A stretch of DNA of 9,239 bases from Planctomycetota bacterium (GTDB lineage Bacteria > Planctomycetota > SBBH01 > JAHFOU01): NCBI GenBank assembly GCA_023261525.1, contig JAHFOU010000075.1:1-9239 (forward strand), written 5' to 3'. Below, one piece after another: positions 5,208 to 9,239 of the stretch. The first letter of the stretch is position 1, and every line of letters starts with the position of its first letter. Below the pieces are notes generated by a model. The model saw only the letters and a program-made list of their open reading frames with translations. It searched no databases and had not been told where the DNA came from. The translations under genes and the position numbers were made by a program.

Positions 5208-6629
5208 CCGGGGGCGATCCGCCACCCCCTCCCGGAGCCCGGCTGGCCCACGGAGGCCCAGGCCGCCGCCGCCCGCCTCTTCTCCCCCGTCCGGCTCGGC
5301 CCGATCCAGCTCGAGCAGCGCACCTGGGTCCCCGCCATGGTGCCCTGGCGCGCCACGGAGGAGGGCTTCGTCACGAACGACGTGCTCGCGTGGTACGCCC
5401 GCTTCGCCCAGGGAAGGCCGGGCGCCCTCGTCGTGGAGGCCACCGGCATCCGGGACGTGCCCAGCGGCCCCCTCCTGAGGATCGGCCACGACCGCTTCCT
5501 GCCCGGGCTGGAAAAGCTGGTCGAGACCGTCCGCAAGGCCAGCGGGGGGAAGACGAGGCTCCTGATCCAGATCATCGATTTCCTGTCGATCCGGAGACGG
5601 CCCGAGCCGGGGAAATTCTTCGCCCGCTTCCTGGAGATCACCGAAGCCCACCGGGGGCACTTCCCCGGGAAGGATGACGCCGCGATCCGGACGGCCCTGG
5701 CGGGCCTCCCCGAGGCCGAGCTGGAGCGCGTGCTGAGCCCGCGCGAGCTGGAGAGCCTGCGCCTGGGCGCCCGCGAGCGGGTCTCCGACACCCACCTGGC
5801 CCACATCCGGGACCTGCCCAAGGTCCTGCCCGGCCTCTTTGCCGACACGGCGGTCCGGGCGGGCAAGGCGGGCTTCGACGGGGTCGAGCTCCACTACGCC
5901 CATGCCTACACCATGTCCTCCTTCCTCTCGGCCCTGAACGACCGCGCCGATGGTTATGGCGGCACCCGGGAGAACCGCGTCCGCCTCCCCCTGGAGGTCT
6001 TCCGCGCCGTGAAGGCCGCCTCCCCCAAGAGCCTGGCCTTGGGCTGCCGCTTCCTGAGCGAGGACTGCGTGCCGGGCGGGAGCACGCTGGAGGATTCCGC
6101 CTTCTTCGCCGTGGAGTTCGCCCGGGCCGGCATGGACTTCCTCTCCCTGTCCCGGGGCGGGCGCTTCGAGGACGCCGAGCAACCCAAGGTCGGGCAGGCG
6201 GCCTATCCCTACACCGGCCCCTCGGGCTGGGAGTGCATGCCCACGGCCATGGCCGACGCCAAAGGCCCCTTCGGGCGCAACGTGGCGGCCTCCGCCCGCA
6301 TCCGGGCCGCGGTCCGCGCCGCCGGGTTCCAGACCCCGGTCGTGGTCTCCGGGGGCATTTCCAGCTTCGCGCAGGCCGAGGGCATCCTCCAGCGCGGGGA
6401 GGCCGACCTCATCGGCGCCGCCCGCCAGAGCCTGGCCGACCCGGACTGGTTCCTCAAGACCCGCCGGGGCCGGGGCTCTGAAGTCAGGCGCTGCACCTAC
6501 ACCAACTACTGCGAGGGCCTGGACCAGATGCACAAGCAGGTCACCTGCAAGCTCTGGGACCGCGAGCCGGGGGGGGACCGGACGCCCGACGGGAAGCGAC
6601 GCCTCGTGGCGCCGGGCTGGGCGCCCTAG
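5196..6629 (+). CDS. NADH:flavin oxidoreductase, Old Yellow Enzyme family
   Basis: This 477-residue FMN-dependent TIM-barrel enzyme belongs to the family of enoate and dienoyl-CoA reductases. LFSPVRLG (28-35) opens the barrel. GFDGVELHYAHAYTMSSFLS (227-246) carries H233 and H236, which match the substrate-anchoring His/Asn(His) pair, and Y238, which matches the proton-donor Tyr. NDRADGYGGTRENR follows at 248-261. The FMN phosphate region is GGISSFAQA...GAARQSLADPDW (386-418). After the barrel, C433, C439 and C451 keep part of the Cys pattern that holds a 4Fe-4S cluster in 2,4-dienoyl-CoA reductase relatives, but one ligand position is T436, so a cluster is doubtful. The large NAD-binding C-terminal domain of those enzymes is absent. 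The start lies two bases after the di-iron gene stop; upstream open frame belongs to that gene. It probably reduces an unsaturated ring or enoyl-CoA formed by its neighbours. Confidence 0.9.
   Translation: MWHPPGAIRHPLPEPGWPTEAQAAAARLFSPVRLGPIQLEQRTWVPAMVPWRATEEGFVTNDVLAWYARFAQGRPGALVVEATGIRDVPSGPLLRIGHDRFLPGLEKLVETVRKASGGKTRLLIQIIDFLSIRRRPEPGKFFARFLEITEAHRGHFPGKDDAAIRTALAGLPEAELERVLSPRELESLRLGARERVSDTHLAHIRDLPKVLPGLFADTAVRAGKAGFDGVELHYAHAYTMSSFLSALNDRADGYGGTRENRVRLPLEVFRAVKAASPKSLALGCRFLSEDCVPGGSTLEDSAFFAVEFARAGMDFLSLSRGGRFEDAEQPKVGQAAYPYTGPSGWECMPTAMADAKGPFGRNVAASARIRAAVRAAGFQTPVVVSGGISSFAQAEGILQRGEADLIGAARQSLADPDWFLKTRRGRGSEVRRCTYTNYCEGLDQMHKQVTCKLWDREPGGDRTPDGKRRLVAPGWAP
6626..6629. other. 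Overlapping convergent stop codons (CTAG)
   Basis: The palindrome CTAG serves both genes. TAG at 6627-6629 ends the oxidoreductase on the plus strand. Its complement at 6628-6626 ends greA on the minus strand. There is therefore no intergenic space for a conventional terminator, and the two transcripts must overlap at their 3' ends. Confidence 0.9.
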
Positions 6630-7099
6630 AGGTCGTAGTCGATCGCCAGGATCTTGTAGCGCAGGGTCCCGCGCGGGACCGCGATCTCCACCGTCTCGCC
6701 GACCTTGTGGCCCACCAGGCCCTGGCCGAAGGGGGAGGTGACCAGGATCTTGTTCTGGGCGTAGTCCTGCTCGCCCTCGCCGACCAGGTGGAAGGTCTCC
6801 TTGCTCTTGTCCTTCAGGTCCTGGACCGTGACCTTGGCGCCCAGCATCACCACGTCGCGCTCGATGTCCTTCTCCGCGATCATCTCGGCGCGGGCCAGCT
6901 TGTCCTTCAGGTCCCGGACCTTGGCGTCGATCATGCTCAGCTCCTCGCGGGCGGCGTGGTACTGGGCGTTCTCGCGCAGGTCGCCCATCTCCCTCGCCTC
7001 GGCGACGTCCTGGGCGACCTTGGGGCGCTTGTCCTCCCAGGTCTTGAGCTCCTGCTCGACCTTCTTGCGCCCCTTCTCGGTCATCGGCACGGTGTCCAT
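6626..7099 (-). CDS. greA: Transcription elongation factor GreA
   Basis: This 157-residue protein has full GreA architecture: an N-terminal antiparallel coiled coil (about residues 8-75) and a C-terminal FKBP-like globular domain. The coiled-coil tip carries GDLRENAQYHAAREE with D40 and E43, equivalent to the acidic pair that stimulates transcript cleavage in backtracked RNA polymerase. The C-terminal SPFGQGLVGHKVGE is also typical. I chose the ATG at 7099 because MDTVPMTEKG aligns with the usual GreA start (MQAIPMT...). The frame stays open upstream with an ATG at 7108 and a GTG at 7150, but these would add unconserved residues and overlap the likely promoter. No Shine-Dalgarno precedes 7099, and a TATAAT lies only seven bases upstream, pointing to a leaderless mRNA. 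It is divergent from the sigma-factor operon and convergent with the oxidoreductase gene. Confidence 0.97.
   Translation of the reverse strand: MDTVPMTEKGRKKVEQELKTWEDKRPKVAQDVAEAREMGDLRENAQYHAAREELSMIDAKVRDLKDKLARAEMIAEKDIERDVVMLGAKVTVQDLKDKSKETFHLVGEGEQDYAQNKILVTSPFGQGLVGHKVGETVEIAVPRGTLRYKILAIDYDL
6665..6680. repeat. 16-bp perfect palindrome inside the greA 3' end
   Basis: GGTCCCGCGCGGGACC is fully self-complementary. It codes for part of a Pro-Arg-Gly stretch in GreA and lies 36 bases beyond the oxidoreductase stop. As RNA it would form a 6-bp GC-rich stem with a GCGC loop on either strand. No T-tract follows, so it is not a classical intrinsic terminator. It could slow or protect the 3' end of the catabolic operon transcript, or be a by-product of GC-rich coding. 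Confidence 0.5.
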
Positions 7100-7106
7100 G
7101 GCAGGC

Positions 7107-7112
7107 ATTATA
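7107..7112 (-). promoter_or_regulatory. Consensus -10 element for greA (leaderless start)
   Basis: Read on the minus strand this is TATAAT, a perfect -10 hexamer, in a 14-base AT-rich patch (7107-7120) within otherwise GC-rich DNA. The first base of the greA ATG (7099) is seven bases past the hexamer, where transcription would normally start. The mRNA would then begin at or one base before the start codon. No convincing -35 hexamer is seen at 16-18 bases. Confidence 0.55.
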
Positions 7113-7114
7113 GA

Positions 7115-7120
7115 TAAAAT
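7115..7120 (+). promoter_or_regulatory. Putative -10 element for the ECF sigma operon
   Basis: TAAAAT matches five of six consensus -10 bases. It would place the transcription start near 7127, giving a leader of about 45 bases before the sigma-factor ATG. It lies back to back with the greA -10 element, so the two promoters would compete for polymerase. No clear -35 is visible. An autoregulated ECF promoter could look different, so this is tentative. Confidence 0.35.
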
Positions 7121-7172
7121 CGGCCTTTCCTCAGACGGATCCGTTCGCACGCGGCCCCTTCAGGAGTGTCGG

Positions 7173-7646
7173 ATGGATCTCGAGGCAAGCTTTCGGACGC
7201 TAGGGCCCCGGCTGTACCGGTACGCCCTGGCCATCCTGGCCTCGAGCGCCGACGCGGAGGAAGCCGTGCAGGACGCTTTCGTCAGCCTCGCCGAAGCCAG
7301 GACCCCGCCCCGGGAGGAAGCCCGCTGGCTGGTCCGGGCCGTGCGCAACGGGGCCTACAAGCGCCTGGGGCGCTCCCGGCGCCGTCTGGAGCTCCTCCGG
7401 CAAGGCGCCCCCCTGCTGGTCCCGAGGGAGTCCGGGGACCCCGTGGACGCGGACATGGCCCGCAAGGCCTCCGAGGCCCTCGGCAAGCTTCCGGTCGAGC
7501 AGCGGGAGGCGGTGGCCCTCCACCTCTTCGAGGGGCTGAGCTTCCGGGAGATCGGGGAGATGACGGAGGTGCCGGAGGACACGGCGGCCAGCCGGTACCG
7601 CTACGGGATCGAGAAGATGCGGGAGGTGCTCGATGAGCGTTCCTGA
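7173..7646 (+). CDS. ECF-type RNA polymerase sigma factor
   Basis: This 157-residue sigma-70 family protein has only regions 2 and 4, as in extracytoplasmic-function sigma factors. Region 2 spans about residues 5-70, with LYRYALAILASSADAEEAVQDAFVSL-type helices and a basic RSRRR run after it. Region 4 spans about 100-155, with LPVEQREAVALHLFEGLSFREIGEM and a recognition helix near TAASRYRYGIEKMR. I chose the ATG at 7173 because an AGGAG at 7162-7166 sits six bases upstream and the protein then begins where region 2 begins. The frame is open far upstream, but only antisense to greA. Its last 14 bases overlap the next gene, which encodes a small membrane protein and probable anti-sigma factor. 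The signal it responds to is not evident. Confidence 0.93.
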   Translation: MDLEASFRTLGPRLYRYALAILASSADAEEAVQDAFVSLAEARTPPREEARWLVRAVRNGAYKRLGRSRRRLELLRQGAPLLVPRESGDPVDADMARKASEALGKLPVEQREAVALHLFEGLSFREIGEMTEVPEDTAASRYRYGIEKMREVLDERS

Positions 7647-7995
7647 GCTGGAGGCCCGGTTGAGGCGGCTGAGGCTGGCGGAGCCGGAGCCCGACCTGGG
7701 AGGAAGGGTCCTGGAGACGGCGCTTTCCATGCGCCGCCTGGGACGCCAGCTCCGCCTGGCCTGGGGGGCTGCCGCCGCCGCGGCCCTGCTGGCCGCGGGC
7801 ACATGCTGGATGGAACCGGTTCGGTCCCAGCCCCCGATCCGGATGCCGGAAGACCTGGCCAGCCTGGCCGAGATCGACCCGGCCTTGGCCCGAAGGGCTC
7901 AGGTCCTGGCCATGGCCCTGCCCAGGGAGGATGCCTGGGACACCCTCCACACCCGTACCGCGGCGATGAAGACCCTGGAAGGAGAAATCCCATGA
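7633..7995 (+). CDS. Small single-pass membrane protein, putative anti-sigma factor
   Basis: This 120-residue protein has a charged Leu/Arg/Glu-rich N-terminal helix pair (about 1-40, PELEARLRRLRLAEPEP and following), one strong transmembrane segment (about 42-60, LAWGAAAAAALLAAGTCWM) and about 60 residues beyond it. The layout, a short cytoplasmic part and one membrane pass immediately after an ECF sigma gene, is that of a membrane anti-sigma factor. The zinc motif HxxxCxxC of ZAS-type anti-sigma factors is absent, so the family is not assigned. The start overlaps the sigma gene by 14 bases and has GGAGG (7622-7626) six bases upstream. Its stop overlaps the next ATG (ATGA). I infer it binds the upstream sigma factor; the sequence does not prove it. 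Confidence 0.75.
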   Translation: MSVPELEARLRRLRLAEPEPDLGGRVLETALSMRRLGRQLRLAWGAAAAAALLAAGTCWMEPVRSQPPIRMPEDLASLAEIDPALARRAQVLAMALPREDAWDTLHTRTAAMKTLEGEIP

Positions 7996-9239
7996 CCGGA
8001 GTCCTGGTGGCTGTCGGGATCGCGCTCGCCCTGGTCTGGATCCTGATCCGGTTCCTGAGGCGACCGGCCTCTTCCTCAGGATGGAGGCTGTGGTGCCGGC
8101 GGGCGGGAATCGGCCTGGCCTGGGCCGTCGCGATCCTCCTCGTCCTCTGGGCTGGCGCCGACCTCTGGAGCCGGAGCCTCCTGGAGAAGGAGATGGAGAA
8201 GGCGGCGCAGGTCGGACCCCTGAGTTTCCAGCAGCTCCTGCCTCCCATGCCCCTGGCGGACGAGAACGGATGTTCGGAGCTGATGCGGGCCAGCGAACTC
8301 CAGGCAGCCCGCAAACAAAGGGCCCAGGCGAAGGACGCTTCGCTCGAAGACCGGTGGTTCTGGAACGGCGGCCTTTCTCGCGCCTTCACGAAAAACGTCA
8401 AGGGCGCCTCCTACATGCCATGGAATCCCAAGCAGATCCAGGATGCCCGGAGCGTCCTAGACCGGAATGGGGAAATCCTCTCCTTGATCCGCCGGGGAGC
8501 GGATCGTCCTCACCTCCGTTACCCCCTCGATACGAACGGCCGGTTGTTCGACGTGAGGCTTCCCCATCTCACTTATTTCAGAGACACCAGCCGCCTTCTT
8601 CTTGCCGCCGCCCGGGTGGAGGCGGAGGAGGGCCGGACGGACCAGGCCCTGCAGGACCTTAGCCGCTCTGCCCGGATTGGCCGAGGACTGGAGGAGGATC
8701 CCGTTGTGATCTCCTGCATGGTCTCCCTGGCCATCCGGGGCCTGACCTGCGACGGCGTCGACTGGATTCTGAAGGAAGGCGCGAAGGCTTCTCCTGAAGA
8801 GTTCGGCGGCCTTTCGGAAGCCCTTCGGCTGGACAAGGACCTGGGTCGCCTGATCCTCCTGGGGGAACGGGCTTCCGGCATGGACTGCATGGAGCGCCTG
8901 ATGGGAGACCTCTCCCAATTCCGGCGTCTTGCCCCAGCGCTGGAGCTGGAGGAAACTGAGTCGGGATGGCCGGCATCCCTAGGGGCGGCGGTGTCGACCG
9001 CTCCCGGACGCCCCTGGATGCGCTGGCAGGAAGCCGTCCACCTCCACGTGCTCTCGGACATGTCCCAGCATGCTGAGGATCCAGCCCGTGAACTGGTGGA
9101 TCCGGAAGAGATCCCGACCCTAGCCATCCTCCCCCGCCTCCTGATCCCGGCCCTGAACAATGTCCGGACCAGCCTTCTCCGCACCCGCGCCCGGTGCGAC
9201 GCCACCCGCTGGGCCCTGGCCGTGCTCCAGCACAAGATG
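7992..9239 (+). CDS. Two-TM membrane protein with helical (TPR-like) domain, 3' truncated by window edge
   Basis: An uninterrupted frame of 416 codons runs from the ATG at 7992 to the end of the window, so the C-terminus is missing. AAGGAG at 7979-7984, seven bases upstream, and the ATGA overlap with the previous gene support the start. Two hydrophobic segments lie near residues 3-22 (VLVAVGIALALVWILI) and 37-57 (GIGLAWAVAILLVLWAGADL). The rest is a soluble helical region. A segment near 200-240 (LLLAAARVEAEEGRTDQALQDLSRSARIG without its last residues) has a TPR-like look. The final visible stretch, RCDATRWALAVLQHKM, resembles helices preceding an HG-x-YP-type motif in uncharacterised proteins that follow ECF sigma genes in planctomycetes and relatives; this is recalled, not searched. 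I do not recognise a function. It probably belongs to the sigma/anti-sigma module as a target or signal partner. Confidence 0.85.
   Translation, partial: MTGVLVAVGIALALVWILIRFLRRPASSSGWRLWCRRAGIGLAWAVAILLVLWAGADLWSRSLLEKEMEKAAQVGPLSFQQLLPPMPLADENGCSELMRASELQAARKQRAQAKDASLEDRWFWNGGLSRAFTKNVKGASYMPWNPKQIQDARSVLDRNGEILSLIRRGADRPHLRYPLDTNGRLFDVRLPHLTYFRDTSRLLLAAARVEAEEGRTDQALQDLSRSARIGRGLEEDPVVISCMVSLAIRGLTCDGVDWILKEGAKASPEEFGGLSEALRLDKDLGRLILLGERASGMDCMERLMGDLSQFRRLAPALELEETESGWPASLGAAVSTAPGRPWMRWQEAVHLHVLSDMSQHAEDPARELVDPEEIPTLAILPRLLIPALNNVRTSLLRTRARCDATRWALAVLQHKM

Noticed and set aside
5190..6533. 447-codon open frame on the minus strand covering nearly the whole oxidoreductase gene
   Set aside because: Low-complexity Gly/Ala/Val-rich translation and no recognisable domain, while the plus strand encodes a complete OYE-family enzyme with catalytic residues.
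7100..7150. N-terminal extension of GreA from GTG at 7150 or ATG at 7108
   Set aside because: GreA proteins begin at the position of the 7099 ATG. The extension covers the AT-rich promoter core and has no well-spaced ribosome site.
6707..7172. Plus-strand open frames opposite greA, one continuing into the sigma factor
   Set aside because: They are antisense shadows of greA. The sigma protein begins with region 2 at 7173 behind a good Shine-Dalgarno, so the upstream extension is not needed.
8076..9235. Several open frames on both strands under the last gene
   Set aside because: They are Arg/Pro/Gly-rich shadows. The plus-strand frame from 7992 stays open to the window edge, has a good ribosome site and encodes plausible membrane helices.
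1..9239. CRISPR arrays, tRNA or rRNA genes, riboswitches
   Set aside because: No regularly spaced direct repeats or structural RNA signatures were seen. The only gap without coding sequence longer than a couple of bases is 7100-7172, which fits a promoter region.

Overview
The window is a high-GC bacterial chromosome segment in which genes are packed with start/stop overlaps. One 60-base line of the acyl-CoA dehydrogenase gene (2281-2340) counts 77% GC by hand. The style suggests an Acidobacteriota/Holophaga-like or deltaproteobacterial-grade organism: very high GC, a CoA-based catabolic operon, greA, and an ECF sigma factor followed by membrane proteins. This placement is an impression from style and was not tested.

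Layout. (1) 1-6629, plus strand, is a tightly coupled catabolic operon that begins upstream of the window: tail of an upstream gene, short-chain dehydrogenase (SDR), RidA/YjgF-family protein, crotonase/enoyl-CoA hydratase-like protein, acyl-CoA dehydrogenase, thioredoxin-like [2Fe-2S] ferredoxin, an intruding SIR2-like gene, a PaaA/PaaC-like di-iron protein, and an Old Yellow Enzyme (OYE)-type flavin oxidoreductase. (2) 6626-7099, minus strand, is greA. It meets the oxidoreductase tail to tail, with overlapping stop codons. (3) 7100-7172 is a short divergent promoter region with an AT-rich core. (4) 7173-9239, plus strand, holds an ECF sigma factor, a small single-pass membrane protein (putative anti-sigma factor), and a large two-TM protein that runs off the right edge.

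How the genes may work together. SDR, RidA, crotonase and acyl-CoA dehydrogenase recall the accessory genes that surround the bifunctional monooxygenase/reductase of aerobic 2-aminobenzoyl-CoA or salicylyl-CoA degradation. Here the oxygenase step could instead fall to a di-iron protein fed by the ferredoxin, with the reductase as a separate OYE-type enzyme. The RidA homologue lacks the usual substrate-carboxylate arginine and the crotonase lacks both hydratase glutamates. Both losses would fit a specialised ring-CoA substrate. This pathway is inference; the individual family calls are firm.

The clearest anomaly is the SIR2-like gene at 3423-4490. It has much lower GC than its neighbours (58% and 43% in two hand-counted lines), intact NADase-type motifs, and sits with no non-coding flank inside the operon. 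It looks like a horizontally acquired single-gene defence candidate.
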